A DNA stretch of 64,000 nucleotides from Pyrenochaeta sp. MPI-SDFR-AT-0127 (taxonomy: Eukaryota > Ascomycota > Dothideomycetes > Pleosporales > Cucurbitariaceae). Below, in pieces: positions 53,710 to 62,881 of this stretch. The stretch's first letter is position 1. The number at the start of each line of letters is the position of its first letter. The notes below the pieces were generated by a model. That model ran no database searches and was not told the origin of the DNA. It was given only the letters and a program-made list of their open reading frames with translations. The translations under genes and the position numbers were made by a program. The stretch spans positions 558,001 to 622,000 of the forward strand of contig JAGTJM010000007.1 of the NCBI GenBank assembly GCA_020747015.1, in the 5' to 3' direction.

Positions 53710-53894
53710 TGTCGCAGGCTGGGCATGCTCTGCGAGCCCCAAGAAGCAACTGTATTAGTAATCCAGCTGTGATTGCTGCATGTAAATCTGCGGGTTGGAG
53801 TACCCCACACTTCAGACACAACATCAATCAATACAACGCTGCTGCTTATCATCATTATCTCAACTTTCATCGTTTTAGCACGTCCAGTGCGACA
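53710..53894. repeat. dispersed 185-bp repeat, copy B
   Basis: Begins TGTCGCA and ends TGCGACA, a 7-bp terminal inversion. Bases 53727-53894 match 11617-11784. The flanks GCAAAC and TTTGTGC extend the inversion imperfectly, so it could be a small TIR element or a solo LTR whose flanks changed; no direct target duplication is seen. Confidence 0.7.
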
Positions 53895-53925
53895 TTTGTG
53901 CGCATTGACTGACGGCGCGCATTGA

Positions 53926-53952
53926 GTGCACGGACATACCGTGTCCGTGCAC
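53926..53952. repeat. head-to-head pogo terminus palindrome
   Basis: GTGCACGGACA and its exact inverse TGTCCGTGCAC are separated by TACCG. The arms equal the outer 11-14 bases of the pogo terminal repeat at 40590 and 42711, so this is either two abutting ends of that family or an excision/rearrangement trace. Confidence 0.7.
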
Positions 53953-54654
53953 GATGGCGCAGCCTCGAGCATAGGCCTAGCCCGTTACACATAGCTTCAT
54001 ACAGAACAGTCCCCCAGTACAAATTATTCGATATCTTGGCACCCTCTTGTGACTCACTCTCTTGTATGACTCAACCCTGTCCTCACCGGGTCCTTCGCCG
54101 TCCTATGCCCAAAAAAAAAATACCTACACCTACATTTTCGTATGTATTTGCCTAAACAGGCTCTTTGTGTAGTTTAATATTATTATTGTTGCGTATTCTG
54201 TTGCTAAGGAACGTAAGTTGCAGACACTTCAAAAGTATCTAGTTTTCTGTGCTGGGGTAGTGCTATAATTCAAAATTAAGCCTTAAGTGCTGAGGTAGAT
54301 GCTAAGGCAATAGGTTTAAGACACGGTGGCAGGAGTACGTACTGTGTTTTTAGTAATTATTAATAGCGTTAGTAAGGTTCTTATAACACCAAAGTTTGTA
54401 GCTAAGTTAAATGCGAACAATACGAAGGGAGCCCTTACAACTGCTTAGGAATACCTCCTTCTAGGCTAACTTTGCGGAGCTTCACGAAACTCCGTCACTC
54501 CGTGTGATTTATATAGGATGATGGATATAAGATGTGAACGACTTTGAGTTAGCAAGAAGCAGAACAAACGCAATAACCAAGACATATCTTTCTCGTCGTC
54601 TTTATCCCTAGCGATCTTTCTTGAACTTTTCATCATCCTCTCCCCTTCAGAAAA
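53953..54654. other. stretch without supported gene
   Basis: AT-rich, with an A9-10 run near 54112. The end probably includes the promoter of the SDR gene: a CT-rich tract (CATCATCCTCTCCCCTTCAG) directly precedes the ATG. Confidence 0.4.
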
Positions 54655-55425
54655 ATGCCCGATATTCACGGCAGTAAGGCCATTGTCGTTGGCGGCACGC
54701 ATGGCATTGGCCTTGCAACGGCACAACTGCTGATCTCAAAGGGAGCCACAGTGATAGTTACCGGCCGCAATCCTGTAAACCTTGAATCCGCAAAACAAAC
54801 TTTGGGCGATCGAGCAGTTGTCCATGAATGCGATGTCGCCTTCTTTGAAGGCATCTCCACTATTGCGACGAGAGTCTCCGAAACCTTTGGCGCCGACCCA
54901 CAGCTCGATTTGGTTTTCATCAATACCGGATACGCAAGCCTCGAACCCTGGACTGCAGTTTCGGAAGATTCGTTCCGCCGTACCTTCGACACGAACGTCT
55001 TTGGAGCATTCTTCGTTGCTCAAACGCTCTCTTCGCTCGTCAAGCCAGGCGGCTCCATCGTCTTTACGACTTCAATTTCAAATCATCGTGGCATTCCAGG
55101 CATGTCTGTCTACTCCGCTAGTAAAGCTGCCGTGCACTCATTTGTGCAGACGCTAGCAGCCGAATTAGCTCCCAAGAACATCCGTGTCAATGCCGTCAGT
55201 CCAGGGTATATCAAGACTCCAACGATGGGTGTGGTGGATACGCCTAAGAAAAACCTGGCTGCGTTTGAAGCGCAGGGCACGCAGGTAACGCCGTTAGGAA
55301 GAATCGGGGACTCCGAGGAGGTAGCGAAGGCGGTAGCATTTCTAGGGTACGAAGCTACATTTTCGACAGGTTCGGAGGTTTTAGTTGACGGAGGTCTACT
55401 GTCGCTTGAGAAAGGGGATCATTAG
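54655..55425 (+). CDS. short-chain dehydrogenase/reductase (classical SDR)
   Basis: This intact 256-aa intronless protein has the usual length for a classical SDR. Motifs in order: GGTHGIG nucleotide-binding loop (residues 13-19), TGRN after the second strand (36-39; the Arg suggests NADPH), CDV (59-61), NTGYA in place of NNAGx (90-94), catalytic Ser in FTTSIS (~141), YSASK (155-159) and NAVSPGYIKTP (181-191). The C-terminus ends in a substrate-loop/VDGG motif. It would reduce or oxidise a small carbonyl or alcohol substrate with NAD(P)(H) in the cytosol; the substrate is unknown. There is no biosynthetic cluster around it. Confidence 0.93.
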   Translation: MPDIHGSKAIVVGGTHGIGLATAQLLISKGATVIVTGRNPVNLESAKQTLGDRAVVHECDVAFFEGISTIATRVSETFGADPQLDLVFINTGYASLEPWTAVSEDSFRRTFDTNVFGAFFVAQTLSSLVKPGGSIVFTTSISNHRGIPGMSVYSASKAAVHSFVQTLAAELAPKNIRVNAVSPGYIKTPTMGVVDTPKKNLAAFEAQGTQVTPLGRIGDSEEVAKAVAFLGYEATFSTGSEVLVDGGLLSLEKGDH

Positions 55426-55890
55426 GTATCTTCATTACTTGAAAGGGTAACTCTACGGAACCTAAGAGGTCAATGTCATATTTCGGCAGCTTTTTATCTT
55501 GAAACTAGATCTGTAAGCCCAGGACACCTACAGTCACGTGGTTTACTACTGACTAATCCGTCCATTCCTACATGTATATTAGCCTCACTTGATACACAGA
55601 AACACGTCAGAATATACATGACTTTTCATCACTACCCTGCTTACAAGATCTAACTGTGGCTATGCTCAAAAGTTCACTTCTCACGTGTGTGTGTGTGTGA
55701 TTTTTATTATGGCCATGCACCCTGGGGGTAGGGCCATTACGAAGCGCCAGCTATATACATCCTGCTGCACTACACTTTCTCCATTTCAGAAGCCAACTGT
55801 GAGACCTACTCGTCCCTTGTCCGACGTCATGCTCAACCAAGGAAAGTAAGAGAGAGTAATACACTGCCGTTTGAGAGAATTGAGTTGGGG
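55426..55890. other. 3' flank of SDR gene
   Basis: Non-coding, with a (GT)n microsatellite at about 55685-55700. No other element recognised. Confidence 0.4.
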
Positions 55891-56067
55891 GTGAACCTCA
55901 TACTTGCGTATATGAGTATCTGAGTACTCATTTAGTGCTCCGTGCTGTCGGCACGTTCCAAAATCCGGTCTATGTTGAGGCGCCACGTTCCAAACTCTGG
56001 TCCGTGCCGACAGCACGGAGCACTAAATGAGTACTCAGATACTCATATACGCAAGTATGGTGAACCT
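55891..56067. mobile_element. foldback MITE (161 bp) with 8-bp TSD
   Basis: Perfect 57-bp inverted arms at 55899-55955 and 56003-56059 surround a 47-base loop. GTGAACCT flanks both sides (55891-55898 and 56060-56067). The arms start CATACTTGCGTATATGAG. Eight bases (nine if the shared G is counted) suggest mobilisation by a hAT- or Mutator-type transposase. No ORF. Perfect arms and duplication indicate a recent insertion. Confidence 0.93.
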
Positions 56068-56416
56068 AGAGACCTAGTCTCGATACCATATCCGCAGGAC
56101 CGTTCCTGCGTCATGCGCTTCTTGATCGCCGGCGCACTGGCCGAGGCATGTTTGGTTAGGCCATACATGGGCATTATAGAGTAGAGTAGAATAGACCCTA
56201 ATTCTACTCTGCACTGTAGAATAGGCACTGATTCTATTCTACCCTGTAGAGTGTGTAGAACGCTCTATCCGATTAGTAATCGCACTAGTTCTAGTGAGGG
56301 GGAGAGAATAACATTGTGATCGCTTTACCATTAAAAACGCGACGTCCTTAATACGTACAGGGTCTTATCTGTGTCTCTAATCCGTATCCCTCATCCGTGT
56401 CTCTTGTCTATGTTCT
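56068..56416. other. stretch with short inverted TAGAGTAGAAT motifs
   Basis: 56170-56260 carries several direct and inverted copies of AGAAT(A)GA/TTCTACTCT-like words. No gene. The right end adjoins a hAT fragment. Confidence 0.35.
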
Positions 56417-56790
56417 TTATCTCCCATCTGTGTCCTCCAGACCCGATTCATCCTTATACTCATCCTCATCCTCCTCTGTATCCGTGTCCGTCTCCATCTC
56501 GTCGTTTATCGCTGTGGGCACTGTGAGAAGGTCCTGAATACTGACAAGCTTATTCCTTAGCCAGTTGCCCGTACACTCTAACCTCTCAAGGTTCTTTGCG
56601 GATAGCCGTAGCCTGTCAAATGACTGGGTACGACGTGCGCCCGAGAAGGTGACTTCTGGCTCTGCAGATGAGGGAGGGATAGAGAGGATATCGAGGGCCA
56701 TCCGATGAAGACGAGGATATCGTTGACGTTGAGCTGGTTCTGACCACCATTGTAGAGGCAGACTTGCCAACAAGCAAGCGGCTTGCAAGC
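56417..56790 (-). pseudogene. hAT transposase C-terminal fragment
   Basis: The minus-strand frame carries WWSEPAQRQRYPRLHRMALD, then ILSIPPSSAEPEVTFSGARR, the hAT dimerisation region, followed by an acidic tail (DTDTEEDEDEYKDE). Everything N-terminal to this is missing: beyond 56790 the DNA changes at once to repeated CTTGATCGGCTTGAT and AAGCAAGC motifs (56790-56910), typical of hAT subterminal DNA. This looks like an internally deleted hAT derivative. Confidence 0.75.
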
Positions 56791-57008
56791 ACTTGCTTGA
56801 TCGGCTTGATTATATAATCGTTCCATCAAGTCAAGCCTTTGAATGAGGATTTTGGTGTCAAGCCAAGCTACGATGCAAGGCTTGCTTGATCGGCTTGATC
56901 GGCTTGATGTTTCAGAGCCGGTGCTGTATTAGGCAGGCGTCGATTTTGATGAGGTTATTGAATTTGCTAGATAGGCGATCTCGCGATAGTTTTAACGTGT
57001 CGCACCAG

Positions 57009-58827
57009 TCATCCGTGAAAACCAGTCATCCGTGAGCCCCACCAAAATCGATGGACCTTTTTACTTAATTACTCAACAACAGTATAATAAATTATAAATT
57101 TAAGAAGGAGATAAGCTAGTCTATCTACTTTTACACTAAGTTCGAGTATGTCCTTGAATATGACAGTTGCTGCACGTTGGTGGTGCTCGCTGACGCCTCT
57201 GCGCTGGCTGAGCTTGACTACCCTCATCAACCACCTTATCAGCCTCTACAGCAAGTCGCTGACCCTCCTCAACCTGCAAAGCTCCTCTACGAGCTATATA
57301 CTATCTGCGTTGCTGCTACTTATGTTTTTTACGTCGGAGAGATGCGCGCAGCTTTGCATTCTCGTGTGCAAAGAGAGCTACTGTGTATAGTGCAAGCTGA
57401 CAACCTTTGACAATCTGCTGAATAGCTTGACTACTAGGGCTCTGAGACTGACCGATGCAGGAGCTCTTTAACTAGCTGAGCCTGCTGCTCGAGCTGAGAT
57501 ACAGTGCGGGGCGTCTCAGCTATCTACTTAGCTGCTGCTACTGCTGCTGCTGCTGGTGGAGATGGCGTACGGACAACTGTAAGCGACGAGAGGACGCGCT
57601 CAGGACAAGCTGGTATAAGGCCTGTTGCCTGAAAGCCTACTTTGATGTTCTTCTCTAATAATGCCACTACTCTAACCTTGAAGTAGATAGAGAGAAAGTC
57701 TAGCTTATTAATGTAGTGTATGCCTTGGCGTATAAGCTCTTTTATTGCCTTACTATACGCACGCTTGAGAGGAGCAAAGTAGCCAACATCAAGAGGTTGT
57801 AGGCGATGTAAGGTATGAGGAGGCATGTAGAGGGTAATGATTCTATGCTCCTTGCAGAACTAGTCAAATTCTAATGTTGCGTAACTACTATGGCCGTCTA
57901 GTATTAGTAGTTGATAGGCTCCTTGAGCATGACTAGCTATATGTTGATTGAAGTACTTTAGCTACTCAAGGGCTAGCTCATGAGTTGTCTAGCCATTATT
58001 GCTTACTACGAGTAATAAGCCTGCTGCTGAGCCTGCAGGTAGGCTAAGATACCAAGAGGATAGATAGTACTTGCTAGGTAGGATGATGAAAGGTAGGAGT
58101 AGCTTGCCTATTGCACTAATAGACTCAAATGTCGTGACCTAGGTATAGTCACCTAGCTAAACTATAACTACTCGTCTAATAATGTCTAAGCTAGAAACAA
58201 CCTTTAATGTTGCTACTATACCTATTATAAACCTAGTCTCATCAAAGTTATATATGTCTCTTTCTAGTACTCTAGCCTGCTCGTGCGTCTCTTGTACAAG
58301 CTTAAACCATGAGCTGATAGTAGCTAGGTGCTCATTAAGTGCGCGCTGCGATGCAAGCTTTCTATTCTACCTAGTACTAAGCTCTAGCTAGTTGTTGATG
58401 AAGCGCGTTGCCTAGTTCTTGCCAAGAGGTTGAGGAGGAGGATCTATACCTCGTGCAGTAAGCAGCTTGTCTGCCATTTGGTATACTTAGATAATTATAG
58501 CTAGATATCCTTGTCAAGCAAGGTCTAGTATCTACTTAACAAGGACCTACTCTTTAGTAGGGTCTAGCTTGTACTTCTAGCAATTGCGTACGGCTTTAGG
58601 TAGGCAACTTTTAAGGCGGTCCTAAAGGGTAGAATAAGGGACATCATACAGCATAGCTACTTAATAAGGATTAGTAGCTTGTTTTTTCTAAACTGCTGCT
58701 ACAGCTAGGTCCATTTGGCATTGTTTTTGAGACATTTTAAGATATTGTGGAGAGGTTGTTGCTGCTTGAACGCGCTGGGACGCGTCGATTTTGGTGGGGC
58801 TCACGGATGACTGGTTTTCACGGATGA
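57009..58827 (-). mobile_element. pogo-type element, intact ends, decayed interior
   Basis: Perfect 43-bp inverted repeats at 57009-57051 and 58785-58827, each containing two copies of CCAGTCATCCGTGA-like units. The flanking dinucleotides (AG, TT) are not a matching TA. The interior is a transposase relic. Its right end touches the tail of a LINE. Confidence 0.88.
57524..58740 (-). pseudogene. pogo transposase relic, heavily stop-mutated
   Basis: The start region (MSQKQCQMDLAVAAV, about 58735) and the downstream psq/CENP-B and DDE_1 parts can be followed only through many TAG codons. Recognisable pieces include IYNFDET (about 58240) and HRLQPLDVGYFAPLKRAYSK (about 57755-57805), close to the copy at 1-1074. 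CTA/TAG triplets are strikingly common across the interior, matching many C-to-T changes in CpA context. The last 100 codons (57524-57826) are open. Confidence 0.8.
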
Positions 58828-59113
58828 TTGATTGGATTGGATTGGATTTATTCCTACTCGGTTTCAGCCGCGTGCTGCGCAGCTATGCCCGGTGTGGCAG
58901 GCGTGGCAGACAGCCGACGCGGCGCGGATCAACGCCCGCGCCGCCCCACTTCATCCTATCTATGAGGACCAGCTGTCCCCGAAACCTGCCGTTTTCACTC
59001 AACCACTATCTACAATTTGGTCCCCACCTCATCTTGATAGCGGTTCTACTAACTGAATACCGTATTTCTAGGCTCGTAGAGGTTCCTTGCCTCGTCTGTC
59101 GCGTCCACTGTAC

Positions 59114-61345
59114 CTACAGTCTCCCCCCAGTGCTCGACGTCGTCTGCATATCTCTGGTCCCCCTTTGCCCAAGGATCTGCGTTTGTTCCATATACTCGAT
59201 GGCTTTAGTGGCTAGCTGTGGCTTGCTCAGGATCGTCCTGAGGCTGTGGCGTCCGGAAAGGTTGGCGAAGATGCGGTTCCGGAGGTCCTTATACTTGCTG
59301 CAGCGGAGCAGGACGTGGGCGACGGTCTGTCGTCTCTCTCCACAGCTGCAGCCGGGGCTAGTGATGTCCGGAACCTGTCGTTTGAAGAGGAAGTCGTTGA
59401 GACCGATCATCTCGGTTCGCAGCTGCACCAGCAACGCGCTCTCCCTCTTGCTGAGCCTCTCGTGGAGCTGCAGCACTTTCTTAGTAGGCGTCGGCGTGTG
59501 TCTGTACGTCGCGCGGCCCTTCTTGTCTTCCCTCCATGCGCTTATCCATTGTCGCTCCGCTTGAGTCTTGCACCATCTTCTGAGCGTTGTCCTGAGTGGG
59601 TACAGCTGGGGAGGCGGATCTGCTGGTTGCGCTCTGCGTCCATTCTCCCTCCAGCCGGTGGCCTCCTTGGCGGCCTGGTCGGCGGCTTCATTTCCTGGGA
59701 TGCCTACGTGGGCTGGCACCCATCTGACCGTCACAGATCTTCCCTTGTCCTGGAGTTCCTGGACTTGTTGTGCGATGTCTGCCAGGATGTATGCGCCTGA
59801 TCGTCCCTCCGCCTTGGCGATAGACCATATGGCAGCCTGGTTATCCGTGTATATGGCTATGTCTTTGCGTGCGCCGGTTTCGTCTACATACTCCTTCGCG
59901 ATTTGCAGTGCTAAACTGATGCCCTGCAGCTCTGCTGCATACACTGTTGACACTGTGTCCGAGCCCATATGCACAGATCGTGTTTGTTGCGTGAGTGGGC
60001 ACACCGCTGCCGAGCCGATCTCGCCGTCGATGCCGCTACCGTCTGTGTAGATGCTGAGGCTCTTGCCCGTTGCGCATTCTCGGTCGTGACGATCGCGGGC
60101 TCTGTCGGCGTCGCCATCGATATATGTCTGCGGCCCTCGTCGCCATGGCGGCGTGATGAATGGTGGAATAGGCTCTTGTTTGTCGAGATCGCGTACTTGC
60201 TTGCTTCTCAGTTCCTCGCAGACTCTCTGCCAGGGGCTCATGCGCGGCCTGCGGTTGTTCTTTGCAACTACGGGTCCATACTCGCTTAGTTCGAAACCCG
60301 CGGTCTTCGCAATCTCCCGGCTAGAAGACAGTCGAGTGATGGTGTCTGCGTTGTGTCTCCAGACCTGCAGTTCAACGGGGAGTAGGAAGGCCTCGACGTT
60401 CAGAGCTGCCGTCGATGTGGCTTTGTATGCTCCGCTCATGCTTCTGGCTGCTCTTGCTTGGATGCTGCGCAAAGCGTCTATTGTCTTGTGTGTATACTTG
60501 CGGGTCCTGTCGTGCAAATTTGCGTTGGACCAGATCGAGCAAGCGTACATCATCTGCGGGATCGCGATAGCCTCGTACAATTTGCGCATGTCCTGTAGTC
60601 GGACGCCCCAGGTGGAATTTCCCAAGCTGCTCAGTGTGTGTACTGTGCGTGTCACTTTCTGCTTGATGATCTCCACGTGGTCCCTCCAATTCAGCCTGGC
60701 GTCCATGGTTACCCCGAGGTACTTGCATGTTTTTGACGGTTTGATCTCGCCCCATTCGGTTCGGATGGAAGCGTCTGTATCAATGCTCTTGAGCGTCCTT
60801 GTGAAGTGTGTCAGCTGAAACTTGTCTGGCGCGAAGACCGATGCGTGTGTGCAGGCCCATCGCTGTGCTTTCTCCAGTATCGTGCTCAGTGCCTGGCACG
60901 TCCGTTCCGTGGTGTTTCCCCACGCGAGGATGGCGACATCATCGATATATCCCGTCGACATCGCGTCTGTTGCTTCGCTGCACAGCTCGATCAGGTCCGC
61001 ATTGTAAAAGAGATAAAGCATGGGAGAGAGCGGCGAGCCTTGAGTTGTTTCTGAACAGCACGTGACGAGGTGGCGTATATGCCTATAGGCAAATACGCCA
61101 CGATGGAGTCTGTGGCTTGTCTGCCTATGTAGACGGGGACAGTCTACATGTATATAAGTACACACAAGCCCATAGGTCAATCTATACTCTTGAAGAATCA
61201 CATTTTCAACTCCTTGAGGAATGCCGGTATTAACTGCATATGGTTCAGACTTGAACCCATCGACCATTATGTGCGTATGTCTATCGCTTAAGAAGCTCGC
61301 TATCCATCGGACTATTTTCTCATCGACCTTTCGCGGCAGGCCTCT
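59114..61345 (-). pseudogene. LINE reverse transcriptase/RNase H fragment with 174-bp insertion
   Basis: The frame is open to 61432, but codons beyond about 61345 derive from the neighbouring LINE tail. Reverse transcriptase motifs: VNTGIPQG (about 61218-61245), GSPLSPMLYLFYNADL (about 60990-61040) and STGYIDDVAILAW (about 60920-60960). The first two should be adjacent but are separated by a 58-codon in-frame insertion at 61038-61218. RNase H shows SIYTDGSG (about 60035), IYTDNQAA and HVGIPGNEAAD. A CX1CX..H..C zinc site (CSCGERRQTVAHVLLRC) ends the protein near 59300. The insertion should abolish activity. Confidence 0.85.
61038..61218. mobile_element. short in-frame insertion in LINE, 7-bp duplication
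   Basis: CCTTGAG at 61038-61044 recurs at 61212-61218; the insert between has two hairpins (61071-61100 with one mismatch; 61127-61149 with perfect 8-bp arms). Its length, 174 bp per unit including one duplication, keeps the host frame open. It starts TTGTTTCTG and ends TTTTCAAC(T), so a small solo LTR or MITE is possible. Confidence 0.65.
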
Positions 61346-61374
61346 GGATTGGATTGGATCTTGTTTAGGGAGTG

Positions 61375-61540
61375 ACGTGGGGCGGCGCGGATTAACGTTT
61401 GTGCTGCGTCGGCTGTCCGCCAAGCTAGCCAACCGGGCATAGCTGCGGAGAAAACGCGGCTGAAACCGAGTAGGACATAATCAATCAATCAATCAACCGA
61501 GTAGGACATAATCAATCATCATCATATAATCAATCAATCA
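61375..61540 (+). mobile_element. 3' tail of a second LINE in opposite orientation
   Basis: 61375-61480 matches the reverse complement of 58835-58955, including GCGGCTGAAACCGAGTAGGA, then ends in (AATC)n. The CCGAGTAGGACATAATC segment is duplicated within the tail. Two LINE fragments therefore meet 5' part to 5' part near 61345. Confidence 0.75.
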
Positions 61541-61549
61541 ATCAATCAA

Positions 61550-62200
61550 TGATATACAGTACTGCCGGATCTGCATGGGCAGCTGCATCTTAAGGAAATC
61601 ATCGAGAGAGACGCGGACGGACAAGAAGCGTTCACGCAGATCAAGGACTGATATACGCTTGGCAACAACTTCCTTGGAGAAAGTTTCACCAGCCAGATGA
61701 GCCAGTAGCTCCCTTGTTTTCTCGTCGCGTGTCGCGTCCAGCAAGGCCTGGATGTCGCGACTTGTGGCTGGTTGAGCGGGTTCGATATAGGCTCCGAAGA
61801 CTTCAGCTGCGCTGATGGGTGTGCCGGTTGGGAATGCCGTCGAGCTAGTGGAGAAGACAGTCAGCGCGCTATCCCGTGAGATGTTGAAATACTTCATCGC
61901 ACGAAGGACATTCTTTTCGGAGAGGCAGTCCCTGGCAGAATACAGCATGTTCGACGGCAGCCTGATCTCCATGTGTCTCTTTGTAGTGCCATCAAAGCGC
62001 GATAGAAGTCCGACCTCCGCGACCCGAGCCTCATGGAGCTTGTGTCGCACAGCTAACGGTTCTGGGCAAGAGACATTGATACCAATGCATGGCCTCTGTG
62101 GGCTCTCGGACATCGGCTTCGCGCCCAACACCGTACCTTTCTCGCATGGCAGGCCAGAAGATATCATCTTCTCATGCCTTGAAGTCGGGTAAGAAATTTC
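61550..62200 (-). pseudogene. CYP505-type P450 reductase-domain fragment
   Basis: The minus-strand frame has the FAD-binding connecting region of fused P450-reductase proteins (P450foxy/CYP505): HMEIRLPSNMLYSARD, SALTVFSTSSTAFPTGTPIS, EVFGAYIEPAQPATSRDIQA, LDLRERFLSVRVSLDDFL and PMQIRQYCIS. At RQYxIS the sequence runs straight into the LINE's AATC tail. On the other side a shifted frame adds EDDIFWPAMRERYG near 62120-62190, preceded by a TGA in place of Trp. The heme domain, flavodoxin domain and NADPH half are absent. Intact enzymes hydroxylate fatty acids near the omega end. Confidence 0.8.
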
Positions 62201-62403
62201 CTTGGGCTATGTCAGTCGTACCCATTGCAGCCAGTCTTATTCCACCACGCTGTTTCATCACTCTATTCAAGTATTTGGGCACCTACTTATATCATGCGGT
62301 CGCGGGCTGAATACGCTAACGTGTTCCACCACGCGCACGTCCCTACAGCTCGCACGCGAACGCGATTCTCCATCCGATCTTCAACACGCGATAACTCCAC
62401 CAA

Positions 62404-62510
62404 AATGGCGAATATTGAGGCTGCAATTAATGCCCTGAACTCCTTAGAGATAGGGGAATCTTTCAGTTATACAGATTATGCAGATGAGTATACTTGTGCG
62501 ACGCGGACGC
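62404..62510 (+). pseudogene. pogo transposase N-terminal scrap
   Basis: MANIEAAINALNSLEIGESF aligns with the psq-type N-terminus of the intact pogo transposase (MSPIEDAIKEIESLKPGERL). The similarity stops at about 62510, so only the first ~35 residues remain. Confidence 0.6.
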
Positions 62511-62881
62511 TGCTCTCCACTGTCTCTTCGCACTGTCTCTTCGACGTCTCTGCGCCGTCGCGTCCCAGTCTTTGCGCCTGTTCAAAGGCTGCCTCTGCTC
62601 GTGATGTGCGAGCTTCGCGCACTAGGTCGCTGGTTCCTGTTTAGCTCAGCCCACCCGGACAATCATTGGTTGTGGCGTTATCTCAGCCTCCACCAATATA
62701 ATTTTTTTTAATTTTTTTTTATCAGCTGAACATCAGCTCAACATTGCGGATGTCTATAATCTTGTAGTTCCGCCTGATCCAAAATCCCTCAGATAGACGA
62801 AATTCACCACACAGGGCGATCATACAGTCCACATTGTATGGGTTTGACAAGGTGAACGCTTCCACCACTTGTGACCTGGCA

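Larger units (their letters stand above)
58828..61345 (-). mobile_element. LINE (Tad1-like non-LTR element), 5'-truncated
   Basis: In element sense (minus) it runs from about 61345 to a 3' tail at 58828-58850 made of repeated AATCC units after CCGAGTAGGAATAA. It carries the reverse transcriptase C-terminal part and a cellular-type RNase H. The endonuclease and the N-terminal half of the reverse transcriptase are missing, the usual product of incomplete target-primed reverse transcription. Confidence 0.85.

Noticed and set aside
36486..61540. Shared AATC/GATT repeats in hAT copy 3 and in the LINE tails as evidence of common origin
   Set aside because: Both are simple tetranucleotide runs; the flanking element sequences are unrelated.
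62590..62720. Possible SINE: TAGCTCAGCC (A-box-like) near a GGTTCC motif and a T-rich run
   Set aside because: The box order and spacing do not fit a tRNA-type promoter, and no tRNA fold or target duplication is visible.
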